The notes below the pieces were generated by a model, which saw nothing but the letters and a program-made list of their open reading frames with translations, was not told the DNA's origin and searched no databases. A stretch of DNA of 22,218 nucleotides from an uncultured Chthoniobacterales bacterium. GTDB lineage: Bacteria > Verrucomicrobiota > Verrucomicrobiia > Chthoniobacterales > UBA10450. The DNA lies in NCBI GenBank assembly GCA_955652255.1, contig CATPAW010000008.1, positions 1 to 22,218 on the forward strand, read 5' to 3'. Each line of letters starts with the position of its first letter. The first letter of the stretch is position 1. A program made the translations under genes and the position numbers. Shown piece by piece: positions 7,205-14,800 of the stretch.

Positions 7205-8350
7205 CTAAAATCGCCGGAACCAGGAATAAGGAAACGCGTCGCCCGGGCAATCGGTTGGCCAGCGTGGCGGATTCATTTCGCGATGCGGTTTCACGATGGC
7301 GTAGTGATTGTCGATCTTGCCGCAGCGCTGCCGCAAGTAGCGGATGAGTTCCTCGCAGCACTCGAGTTGCGCGCGCGTCGGTTGGTCGCGATTGAAATCG
7401 CCGACCAGACAAATGCCGAGCGCGATGTTATTCAAGTAATCACTATGCACATGCCCGCCGTTGATCTGCCGGCGCCAGCGATCGCCCACTTCAACCTCGC
7501 CGTTGCCCGTCGATGTCCCGTTACCGATGACAAAGTGATACGCGAGTCCGTTGCGCATTCGGCGAACATTTCGGTGGTAGTAATCGAAGACGCGTGCATT
7601 GCCCTGCCGGGTGCCGCTGTTGTGCACGACAATAAACTGCCAGCGGCGCCGCTGCACCGGCGCACGGCGGATTTCTTCGATCACTGACCGCGTAAGATAG
7701 TGATAACTTTCGCCTGAAGTCGGCCGCGAGAACGGCCAGAAAAGGAACCCTCGCCGCGGCGGCGGTGACGGAGGCGGCTCAAGCGCCTCCTCGCCCTCGA
7801 AACCGGATTTCTCGATCGTGACTTGCGGTGCTTCTTGCGAGGGAACTGGAATGGCGCGGGCGATGCCTAGCTGTGGAGTTACGCTCGGTGTGGGCGCAGC
7901 CGACAGGCGCGGCGCCGGAACTCCTTTCCCAATTTCGTCCGACTGTTTCGGCGATTTCTTGGGCGAGGCCGAAGGCGTCGGTGAACGCTTCGGGCGCTTT
8001 TTCTTCGCTGGGGGAGATTCGTTTGGCCTGTGCGACTTCCGGGCTTTCACGACGGGACTCTTTTTCGGCGAAGGTGTGGGCGATTCCTCGTCGTCGGCAT
8101 GTTTCGCTTTGGTTGGCGTCGGCGTTTCGCTCGGGGAAGGCTTCGCCGTGGTTTTCTTTTTGTGTTTCGCCGTTTTTGGTTTCGCGGTCGGGCTCGGTGA
8201 TTCGTTGGGAGATGTCGATGTAGTGGCGCGTGCTTTTAAAAATTGCGCGCGCTTCTCTTTCTCCTCATCGGTTAGTTGTGCATGGACGAGCGTGCCAATG
8301 ATCCCGCTGAGCGCGAGCAAAACCGCAAGCCAAAGGCGAAAGCGCAACAC
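7205..8350 (-). CDS. Secreted N-acetylmuramoyl-L-alanine amidase/PGRP-type protein with long basic tether
   Basis: The C-terminal domain (about residues 235-381) has the Amidase_2/PGRP fold: FIVVHNSGT (His243), GLAYHFVIGNG (Tyr271), LGICLVGDFN, KPHRE (His356) and TDCPGDAFPY (Cys368). These fit the zinc ligands His/His/Cys and active-site Tyr of T7-lysozyme-type amidases, which cut the peptide from MurNAc in peptidoglycan. An unusual tether of about 170 residues, rich in Lys, Ser, Pro and Thr (many SPTPSPKKSP-like units), precedes it. I choose the GTG at 8350 because it gives a perfect signal peptide (LRFRLWLAVLLALSGIIGTLVHA, cut before Q). The longer frame to the TTG at 8458 reads through a hairpin/direct-repeat region and would bury the signal. 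It lies downstream of the YihY-like gene. Confidence 0.82.
   Translation of the reverse strand: MLRFRLWLAVLLALSGIIGTLVHAQLTDEEKEKRAQFLKARATTSTSPNESPSPTAKPKTAKHKKKTTAKPSPSETPTPTKAKHADDEESPTPSPKKSPVVKARKSHRPNESPPAKKKRPKRSPTPSASPKKSPKQSDEIGKGVPAPRLSAAPTPSVTPQLGIARAIPVPSQEAPQVTIEKSGFEGEEALEPPPSPPPRRGFLFWPFSRPTSGESYHYLTRSVIEEIRRAPVQRRRWQFIVVHNSGTRQGNARVFDYYHRNVRRMRNGLAYHFVIGNGTSTGNGEVEVGDRWRRQINGGHVHSDYLNNIALGICLVGDFNRDQPTRAQLECCEELIRYLRQRCGKIDNHYAIVKPHREMNPPRWPTDCPGDAFPYSWFRRF
7306..7318 (+). repeat. Dispersed word GATTGTCGATCTT, exact copy
   Basis: Exact 13-mer inside the amidase-like gene, read as KIDN between two catalytic blocks. Confidence 0.85.
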
Positions 8351-8390
8351 TGCAGCGAAGCGTAACAGAGCGGGCGGTGCGATCAACTCG

Positions 8391-8442
8391 CGAAAGCTTT
8401 CGGAGTCAACTCGTCCCGCCGTTGCGGGACTTTCGGAGTCAA
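8391..8442. repeat. Direct repeat flanking a hairpin, plus a palindrome, between yihY-like and amidase genes
   Basis: CTTTCGGAGTCAA occurs at 8397-8409 and again at 8430-8442. Between them GTCCCGC-CGTT-GCGGGAC (8413-8430) forms a seven-pair hairpin. The first copy overlaps the 12-base perfect palindrome CGAAAGCTTTCG (8391-8402). If translation of the amidase starts at 8350, this 88-base gap is non-coding. It looks like a short interspersed palindromic element. Confidence 0.55.
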
Positions 8443-9359
8443 GCGGCCTGCGCCGCAATGGCAGGCGTTGATGTCGCCGCTTCGCGTTCGCGGCGAAGGA
8501 TCGCGTTCAATTTGCCGCCAAGAAGCAGGAGCAAACAAGTGAGATACATCCAAGTGAGCAACACAATGATGGATGCAAGTGCGAGATAAGTCGGGTTATA
8601 ACGATCGTACTTTGTGACGTAGAACTGAAAGAGCTTTGTCACCGCGATCCAGCCAACCGAAAAAAATATCGCACCAGGCAGTGCTTGTCGAATCGTGAGA
8701 TAATTTTCCGGCGTCAGAAGATAAAGCGCGAGCGCGAGCCCGATCAGCGCCACCGCGGTAAGCGGCAGATTCAAAAGCGTCACCCACTCTTGCAGCGGCA
8801 CTGTCAATTGAAAATTGACTTCCGCGATGCCGGCCAGCGTTTCGCCAAAAACCACGGCATTGAAACAAATAAGAATGGTGATGCCAAACCAGAAAAGCAT
8901 GAAAAACGAGATGACGTATTTCGACCACCAGTGGCGATCTTCGCGCACACCGTGGGTCTGGCTTAGTGCCCGCGAAATTGTGGCAATGAACACCGTGCCG
9001 AAATAAATCCCGACGATGATCCCGACATTGGCGAGCATGCCGCTGGAGCCAGTCACCACCACGCTGGCAACCGCGGCATCGAGGATGTCCTGCACTTTTG
9101 GGTCGGGCGGCATGAAACTTTTCAGGACGACAAACATACGATGCAGTTTTGCCGGATCGGTGCCGAACAGACCGAGCAGATGCCACAGGAAAAGCAAACC
9201 GGGCGCGAGGGCGATCAGCAATAGATAAGCCATCTGCGCGGCCAGACCGGTCGTGTTATCCATAGCCGTTTCCCAAACCAGGCGGCCTAAAACTCGCCAG
9301 ACAAATCTGAGATATCTCATTGCCGCCCAGAGTTTACTTTGCCGGATGCAAATATCCAT
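8439..9359 (-). CDS. YihY/BrkB-family inner-membrane protein
   Basis: This 306-residue membrane protein has six hydrophobic helices. Family marks are the N-terminal ETAMDNTTGLAAQMAYLLLIALAP, LLLSGS-like loop GSSGMLANVGIIVGIYFGTVF, the WW pair before VISFFMLFWFGITILI, the loop LTPENYLTIRQALPGAIFFSVGW and the final YNPTYLALASIIVLLTWMYL. The family was once mis-named RNase BN; its true transport or structural role is not settled. The start may be the ATG at 9359 or the internal ATG at 9320 (MRYLRFVW). It is divergent from the glycosyltransferase gene across 45 bases, and upstream of the amidase-like gene. Confidence 0.9.
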   Translation of the reverse strand: MDICIRQSKLWAAMRYLRFVWRVLGRLVWETAMDNTTGLAAQMAYLLLIALAPGLLFLWHLLGLFGTDPAKLHRMFVVLKSFMPPDPKVQDILDAAVASVVVTGSSGMLANVGIIVGIYFGTVFIATISRALSQTHGVREDRHWWSKYVISFFMLFWFGITILICFNAVVFGETLAGIAEVNFQLTVPLQEWVTLLNLPLTAVALIGLALALYLLTPENYLTIRQALPGAIFFSVGWIAVTKLFQFYVTKYDRYNPTYLALASIIVLLTWMYLTCLLLLLGGKLNAILRREREAATSTPAIAAQAA

Positions 9360-9404
9360 TAAACTTGCGTCCGTTTTGCGTCAGTTGCCTTTGCCTAACG
9401 AGTC

Positions 9405-10514
9405 GTGAAAAAAATCCTGATCCTCAGCGCCGGTTTTGGAGAGGGTCATAATAGCGCCGCCCGCGGAATCCGCGACGGCCTCGCTCGTGTCGCGCCCGGC
9501 GAGCTTGAGGTGGATTTGCGCGATCTCTTTCTTGAAACGTACGGCGCCGTCAATGAAATCGTCCGCAAAACTTACCTTGCGGTGATTAACCAGTGGCCGG
9601 GCTCCTGGGGCCACGTTTATCGCTGGCTTGATGGGATAAAGAATTTCGACCAACGTTTTGAGCGGTTCTCGCGCCTCAAAGAGCATCTGGCCCGCTTGAT
9701 CGAGCGCTTTCAACCGGACATCGTCGTTTCAACCTTTCCACCTTATCCTTATTTGTTGCGGCAAATTGTAGGATCAGGTCGCCGTTTCAAGAGCGTGGTC
9801 GTCGTCACCGATTCAATCACGGTGAACGCCATCTGGTATCGCTGCCAGGCAGATTATTTTCTCGTTCCAAACGAACAAAGCGCGGCGGTCGTCCGCGGCG
9901 GCGGCATTGCGCCGGATAAAATTAAAACATTTGGATTTCCGGTGAGCCCGAAATTTGCCGATCTCGCACAAGATCGACAAGCGCCATCGGATAAATCAGA
10001 GCGCCGCGTTCTCTATGTAATCAACGCCGGCACCCGGCGGGCGCCGGGACTAGTGAAAAAACTTCTCGATCTCGACCTCCATCTCACCGTGACTGTCGGG
10101 AATGATGATCAACTTCGACGCGCGATCGAAGCCGTCACCCACGATCACAAGGCCTGTCCGGAGTGCGGTCGCAAGATCGACATCTTGGGTTGGACCGATC
10201 AGCTTCCGCGCCTGCTTTGTCTGAGCCATTTGCTTATCGGCAAGGCTGGTGGCGCCACCGTTCAGGAGACGATCGCCGCCGGTTGCCCCATGATTATTAA
10301 TCACATTGTGTCCGGCCAGGAAGAGGGAAACGCACAATTAATTGTCGAAACAAATTCGGGCGCAATCGCCCGCTCGCCCGCGGAAGTGATCAGGCAAGTT
10401 GAGCGCGCATTTGCGGAGGACGCCAGGCAGTGGCACAAATGGCGGGCCAATATCAGCCGCTTGAGCCGGCCGCGCGCCTCGCTCGAGATCGCCGACTTCT
10501 TGCTGTCTATTTAG
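9405..10514 (+). CDS. MGDG-synthase/UgtP-like glycosyltransferase (GT28)
   Basis: This 369-residue GT-B enzyme probably transfers a sugar from a nucleotide sugar to diacylglycerol or a similar lipid at the membrane face. The N-terminal domain has the MGDG-synthase glycine loop LILSAGFGEGHNSAARGI and STFPPYPYLL. The C-terminal domain has the donor site LIGKAGGATVQETIAAGCPMI followed by IVSGQEEGNA. An odd insertion, CPECGRK (Cys251, Cys254), sits where the C-terminal domain usually has a plain turn and could be a metal knuckle, though only one CxxC is present. The start is GTG at 9405, giving the usual MKKILILSAG opening. The exact acceptor and sugar cannot be read here. It converges on nagA. 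Confidence 0.85.
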   Translation: MKKILILSAGFGEGHNSAARGIRDGLARVAPGELEVDLRDLFLETYGAVNEIVRKTYLAVINQWPGSWGHVYRWLDGIKNFDQRFERFSRLKEHLARLIERFQPDIVVSTFPPYPYLLRQIVGSGRRFKSVVVVTDSITVNAIWYRCQADYFLVPNEQSAAVVRGGGIAPDKIKTFGFPVSPKFADLAQDRQAPSDKSERRVLYVINAGTRRAPGLVKKLLDLDLHLTVTVGNDDQLRRAIEAVTHDHKACPECGRKIDILGWTDQLPRLLCLSHLLIGKAGGATVQETIAAGCPMIINHIVSGQEEGNAQLIVETNSGAIARSPAEVIRQVERAFAEDARQWHKWRANISRLSRPRASLEIADFLLSI

Positions 10515-10567
10515 ACGACCGGCTCGATGAAATTGAACTCTTCGATTGGACCCATCCCATACGTGAA

Positions 10568-11737
10568 TCACGGATGGAGTCGGTTCGGTGAGCGCGGAAA
10601 AATTTGCGCACCACTGGCGAATGTTTGGAGCACTTCGAGTCTTTGCGAGAGGACCACAAAATCCGCGTCCGCTCCCACCGCGAGACGTCCTTTCGTTTCC
10701 AGACGGATCGCGCGAGCGGGATTCTCCGTCGCCATCGCGATCGCTTCGTACAGCGGTAGATCGACATCTCGAACGAGAGTGCGAACAAGATCGATCATGC
10801 GTGACGCGCTGCCGGCCAGCGCCGAACCATCGGCGAGAACACAAACGCCTCCCTTCACAATGCAATCGCGACCGTAAAGCGAGACCTGCGATCCTTCCGC
10901 TAAACCGGCGCCCGCGATTGCGTCGGTCACCAGGCAAATTCCGGCCGCGCCTTTTGCGCGATACAACATTTTCATCAACGTCGGGGAAACATGATGACCG
11001 TCCGCGATTAACTCGCAATTAGTCTCCGGCTCGCTCAAGGCGAATTCGAGCAAGCCCGCGACACGATAAATGCCGCGTCGGCGCGCGCTCGACATGCAAT
11101 TGAATGTGTGCGTTACACTCCGCATGCCGCGGGCGAAGGCGGCACGCGCGTCGTCGTCCCACGCATCGCTGTGACCCCCGCTCACGCTGATTTTTCGTGC
11201 GTGAAATTGAGCGATCGCTTCGATCGCGCCCGGAAGCTCCGGTGCCAGCGTGACGCGTTTGATCACGTCCGCGTATTCGAGCAATTGCGCGATCGAGTCC
11301 GGACTTGGTTCACAAATAAATTCCTCCCGTTGCGCGCCGCGTTTATTTTTTGAAATGAATGGGCCTTCCACGTGAACGCCGGCGATCTGTTTGATCGAAG
11401 ATCGACAATCACGAACCGCGTTCAGGACATCGACAATCGCGCCGATCGGCGCCGTCGCAGTTGTCAGCAAAAGTGACGTCGTGCCGCCGCTGGCATGGAA
11501 ATCACAGATAGCGCGAAACGCTTCCGCAGAAGCTTCCATGCTGTCGCGTCCAACCGCCCCGTGCAGGTGAAGATCGACAAACCCCGACGCGAGATAATTT
11601 CCGCCGAGATCGACAATGTTCTTCTCGCGCCAACCGGTTCGCTCACCAAGATCGACAATTTTTCCGTCCTCGACCACGACGTCGATCCCGTCGCGGATTC
11701 CGTCTGGCAAAATGCAGCGCGAATTTGTGAAGATCAT
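10568..11737 (-). CDS. nagA: N-acetylglucosamine-6-phosphate deacetylase
   Basis: NagA removes acetate from GlcNAc-6-P, returning amino sugar to glycolysis or wall synthesis. The 389-residue protein carries the amidohydrolase metal and catalytic set: His57/His59 (VDLHLHG), Glu124 (VHVEGPF), His189 (SGGHSDA), His210 (THTFNCMS), His248 (DGHHVSP) and the catalytic Asp272 (LVTDAIAGAG). The open frame extends to 11875, but I start at the ATG at 11737 (MIFTNSRCIL), where homology would begin and which leaves 57 bases for a divergent promoter. It contains several copies and near-copies of the dispersed word, two of them exact or 12/13, at 11398 and 11648. It may act with the nearby cell-wall amidase in amino-sugar recycling; that is only contextual. 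Confidence 0.93.
   Translation of the reverse strand: MIFTNSRCILPDGIRDGIDVVVEDGKIVDLGERTGWREKNIVDLGGNYLASGFVDLHLHGAVGRDSMEASAEAFRAICDFHASGGTTSLLLTTATAPIGAIVDVLNAVRDCRSSIKQIAGVHVEGPFISKNKRGAQREEFICEPSPDSIAQLLEYADVIKRVTLAPELPGAIEAIAQFHARKISVSGGHSDAWDDDARAAFARGMRSVTHTFNCMSSARRRGIYRVAGLLEFALSEPETNCELIADGHHVSPTLMKMLYRAKGAAGICLVTDAIAGAGLAEGSQVSLYGRDCIVKGGVCVLADGSALAGSASRMIDLVRTLVRDVDLPLYEAIAMATENPARAIRLETKGRLAVGADADFVVLSQRLEVLQTFASGAQIFPRSPNRLHP
11398..11410 (-). repeat. Dispersed word GATTGTCGATCTT, exact copy (minus)
   Basis: Exact copy inside nagA, read as DCRS, a third sense-strand register. Confidence 0.85.
11648..11659 (-). repeat. Dispersed word, 12-base core (minus)
   Basis: 12-base core inside nagA, read as IVDL. 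Near-copies at 11429-11438, 11570-11580 and 11607-11617 make this the densest cluster in the window. Confidence 0.8.
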
Positions 11738-11794
11738 TTCTATTCGGAACACAATTGCGTTTGCGACCGGCAAAGTCCATTCTGTCTGTTGGCA

Positions 11795-13339
11795 ATGAAC
11801 TTCGATTACGATGTCGTGATCATCGGCGGGGCATTTTCCGGCGCGGCGACTGCGCTCATGTTGAAACGGAAACACCCGTCCGCGCGGGTGCTCATTATTG
11901 AAAAGACGTCGGAATTCGACCGCAAGGTGGGCGAATCAACCACCGAAGTGAGCAGTTGTTACATGACGCGCGTTCTCGGTCTTACCCAGCATCTCGGCCA
12001 CCAGCAAATTGGAAAACAGGGGCTGCGATTTTGGTTCTGCAAGGCGCCGGATCAGCGCTTCGATGATTGTGTGGAGATTGGAACACGTTATCAATCGCGG
12101 CTGCAAACGTTTCAGGTCGATCGAGCGAAACTGGATTCGCATCTGCTTGAGCGCGCGGTGGAAGCCGGCTGCGATCTTTGGCGTCCAGCAAAGGTGACTA
12201 AGTGCGACCTGAATGGCGCTAACGGACAAACGGTGAATGCCATTGTCGATGTTGACGAGCGAACGGTGCGCTGCCGCTGGATTGTCGATGCGACCGGGCG
12301 GGCGGCCATGCTCGCTCGCAAGCTCGGCCATTTTCGCCAGAACGAAGAGCACCCGATCAACTCGGTGTGGGCGCGATTTAGCGGCGTGAAGGATTGGGAT
12401 AGTTACGACTGGCGCGAACGATTTCCCGATTACGCCGGGGCATGTCGCACCGCCCGCTCATGGGCGACGAACCATCTCATGGGACACGGCTGGTGGTGCT
12501 GGATCATTCCGCTGCGCGGCGGCGATGTCAGTGCTGGAATCGTTTACGACAGTCGCATCTTCAAACTTCCCGAAGGATCGAGCCTGGGCGAACGCTTGCA
12601 CGCGCACATTCTCAGCAATCCAATCGGCCGCGAGATCTTCAGCGGCGCGCGGATCATCGAAGGCGATGTGCATGCCTTGTCGATGTTGCCGTATCATAGC
12701 GAAAAGGTTTGCGACGACGGCTGGGCGGCAGTGGGTGACGCGGCCGGTTTTCTCGATCCCCTTTACAGTCCCGGTCTCGACTTGTGCTCGTACACAAGTT
12801 ATTACGTGGCTGATTTTCTCGCCCGTCACCTGAACGGCGAAGATGTGGCGCGGTGTCTCCGCCTTTATAACGACCACTACCCAGTGATGTATCGCTTCTG
12901 GTTCGAAGCGTTGTACAAAGACAAATACTATTATATGGGCGACGCCGAGTTGATGTCCGCCGCGCTGCTCCTCGACGTTGGCGTTTATTACGCCGGGCTG
13001 GTCATTCCCGCCTACAAAAATCCGGAACGCACGCTGCTCGATTTTCCCTTTCAAGGCCGGCCTGGGCGAATCGCCGCGGCAATGGTCAAATTTTATCACA
13101 GCCGGCTGGCGACGCTGGGCAAACGGCGATGGGCTGCTGGGTACCACGGAAAACACAATGCCGGCTGGAGAGAGCTTTACACTGGGTTTTCGCCGGATTT
13201 CAGCCTTTGGAAGTTAATGCGCAAAGGACTTTTCCGCTGGTGGCGGGCGGAAACAACCAATCTTTGGTTGATGTTGCGTGCTGGCGCACGCGGTGCTGCC
13301 GTGCGGGATTCGGCCGCGCCTGCCGCGTGCGAAATTTAA
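11795..13339 (+). CDS. Flavin-dependent halogenase-like FAD monooxygenase
   Basis: This 514-residue FAD enzyme starts with the dinucleotide-binding motif VVIIGGAFSGAATALML. It then has VGESTTEVSSCYM and a Lys at 74 (IGKQGLRFWF), in the place of the catalytic lysine of tryptophan halogenases. It has the halogenase hallmark WxWxIP as W234-C-W-I-I-P239, and the second flavin motif GDAAGFLDPLYSPGL (314-328). Halogenases of this type make HOCl and chlorinate or brominate aromatic or carrier-bound substrates. Related proteins without activity exist (geranylgeranyl-reductase-like), so 'halogenase-like' is the safe name. I use the ATG at 11795, since the earlier frame overlaps nagA antisense. It heads a three-gene run with an acyltransferase and a membrane protein. 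Confidence 0.78.
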   Translation: MNFDYDVVIIGGAFSGAATALMLKRKHPSARVLIIEKTSEFDRKVGESTTEVSSCYMTRVLGLTQHLGHQQIGKQGLRFWFCKAPDQRFDDCVEIGTRYQSRLQTFQVDRAKLDSHLLERAVEAGCDLWRPAKVTKCDLNGANGQTVNAIVDVDERTVRCRWIVDATGRAAMLARKLGHFRQNEEHPINSVWARFSGVKDWDSYDWRERFPDYAGACRTARSWATNHLMGHGWWCWIIPLRGGDVSAGIVYDSRIFKLPEGSSLGERLHAHILSNPIGREIFSGARIIEGDVHALSMLPYHSEKVCDDGWAAVGDAAGFLDPLYSPGLDLCSYTSYYVADFLARHLNGEDVARCLRLYNDHYPVMYRFWFEALYKDKYYYMGDAELMSAALLLDVGVYYAGLVIPAYKNPERTLLDFPFQGRPGRIAAAMVKFYHSRLATLGKRRWAAGYHGKHNAGWRELYTGFSPDFSLWKLMRKGLFRWWRAETTNLWLMLRAGARGAAVRDSAAPAACEI

Positions 13340-13385
13340 CCGATTTCACTGCATCAGGGTGATGCCGTTTGCGACCGGGGGCGCT

Positions 13386-14288
13386 ATGAACGACTCACAC
13401 CGCTGGATGCAGCGCTTCGCCGTCCAGGGAGTGATCTGGAGACGGTACGTCGACTGGACGATTCTTAACGTCCCGTTCTATTTCCATCCCTTGTTGATTT
13501 TTTTTTCCACGCTCCTCTTTTTCTTTTTCGTCGCGGCGGCACGAAAAGCAGTTTGGCGCCACTTCGCGATCATCCTACCGGGTTCGTCGCGGCCGGCAAA
13601 TTATCTGCGCACATTTCAAACCTTCTACAACTTCGCCTGGACGCTGGCCGATGCAGCCATACACCGACTGCTAAGGTCGCCGTTCAATTACGAATTCGAA
13701 GGCGAAAAACTTCTGAACGAATTGGCCTCAAGCAAAGGGGCGATCGTGCTCACGGCCCATATGGGAAACTACGACTTGGGCGCGGCGCTTTTCGCGGAGA
13801 AATTTCAGCGTGAGATTCGTTTGGTTCGCGCCCCGGAGCCCGATCCGTTGGCGGCGCAACATGTCGATCTTTCGTTGAAACGCTCCAGCGGGGGCGCAGT
13901 CAAAATAGACTACAACACAGCCGGCGCGTCGCTCTCGTTGGATCTTTTGGCAGCGCTGCGAAACGGGCAGATTATTTCCATTCAAGGAGACCGGGTCGTC
14001 GGAGATGTCATGTCTTTACCGGCCACGCTTTTCGGCCAGGAACTTTTGCTGCCAAACGGACCCTTCGTTCTTTCACGCGCGGCAGAAGTTCCGATTTACC
14101 CGCTTTTTATCGTTCGACGCGGCTATCGAAAATACAGGATCATCGTGCGCGAGCCGATCATCTGCTTGCACACCAGTTCGCGGCGAGAGGACGACATCGC
14201 CGCCGCGATGCAACGATGGTCAGCCGTTCTGGAAGAAATGATCAATAGATATCGGACGCAATGGTACGCTTTCACCCCAATTTTCTAA
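13386..14288 (+). CDS. LpxL/HtrB-type lysophospholipid acyltransferase
   Basis: This 300-residue inner-membrane acyltransferase belongs to the lipid A biosynthesis acyltransferase group. It has one N-terminal hydrophobic anchor (about residues 33-52, rich in Phe/Leu). The catalytic H-x4-D motif is TAHMGNYDLG (His125, Asp130), and a downstream substrate block reads IISIQGDRVVG. The final strand YPLFIVRRGYRKYRI is also typical. I chose the ATG at 13386 because GGGGGC lies five bases upstream, the only reasonable Shine-Dalgarno sequence I see in this window; the frame is open from 13278. The acceptor need not be lipid A. Next to a halogenase-like enzyme it may acylate an aromatic or polyene product, but this is conjecture. 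The next gene starts three bases after its stop. Confidence 0.85.
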   Translation: MNDSHRWMQRFAVQGVIWRRYVDWTILNVPFYFHPLLIFFSTLLFFFFVAAARKAVWRHFAIILPGSSRPANYLRTFQTFYNFAWTLADAAIHRLLRSPFNYEFEGEKLLNELASSKGAIVLTAHMGNYDLGAALFAEKFQREIRLVRAPEPDPLAAQHVDLSLKRSSGGAVKIDYNTAGASLSLDLLAALRNGQIISIQGDRVVGDVMSLPATLFGQELLLPNGPFVLSRAAEVPIYPLFIVRRGYRKYRIIVREPIICLHTSSRREDDIAAAMQRWSAVLEEMINRYRTQWYAFTPIF

Positions 14289-14291
14289 GAT

Positions 14292-14780
14292 ATGACTAAT
14301 ACAAAGTCTAAGATAACAGTTGGGTTTTATTTTTCGCTGCCGCGACTTCTGAGCAAGGTCACGGGGCGCGACTCGGACTTTTCGGAAGGCAGCTTTTTTG
14401 AAACGTGTCTGGGAAGCGTGGTCGTCTTATTGATTCCATATTTTTTTCTGGTCGATCTTGCAATGAACCATGTCGGCAGATGGGTGGCATTCGGCACGGG
14501 CGTCGCGCTTCTCTTCGCCATTTGGATTTTTTGGCTGGTCGTTTTGTATTTGAACTGGGTGATAATCCAGGTCCTGCACGGATTGGGTTTTTTCAGGGGA
14601 GTGACCGAACGCCACCTCCAGGACATTCTCGTGGGACTTATCATCACATTTTTCGCAAGCGAATTATCGATCCTGAATTCATGGGTCCGCTGGATCGGTA
14701 TTTTGTGGCTTATAATTCTGGCAATGAATTTAGCGGCGACGTTGTCGCTTGCGCTGAAGGACACAAGGCGCGGCCGATGA
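14292..14780 (+). CDS. Small four-helix membrane protein of unknown function
   Basis: I do not recognise this 162-residue protein. It has four hydrophobic segments (about residues 42-58, 66-91, 111-129 and 134-153), with a short N-terminal cytosolic part and a basic tail KDTRRGR. The ATG at 14292 lies three bases after the acyltransferase stop, which strongly suggests cotranscription with that gene and the halogenase-like gene. It may be a transporter subunit or scaffold for the same product; there is no motif to decide. It converges on the prepilin peptidase, 20 bases away. Confidence 0.75.
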   Translation: MTNTKSKITVGFYFSLPRLLSKVTGRDSDFSEGSFFETCLGSVVVLLIPYFFLVDLAMNHVGRWVAFGTGVALLFAIWIFWLVVLYLNWVIIQVLHGLGFFRGVTERHLQDILVGLIITFFASELSILNSWVRWIGILWLIILAMNLAATLSLALKDTRRGR

Positions 14781-14800
14781 TGCTAAATTCCCGGTTGCCG

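Noticed and set aside
7840..8230. Tandem repeat or CRISPR-like array
   Set aside because: The repetition is codon-level Ser/Pro/Lys low complexity in the amidase tether, with no regular unit or spacer.
8351..8458. Longer N-terminus for the amidase-like protein (TTG at 8458)
   Set aside because: Runs through the direct repeat and hairpin and overlaps the yihY-like gene; the GTG at 8350 gives a proper signal peptide.
11738..11875. 46-residue N-terminal extension of NagA
   Set aside because: Not expected in the family and would overlap the start of the divergent halogenase-like gene.
12458..13156. 232-codon minus-strand open frame antisense to the halogenase-like gene
   Set aside because: Long but lies wholly antisense to a protein with conserved flavin motifs; translation has no recognisable domain.
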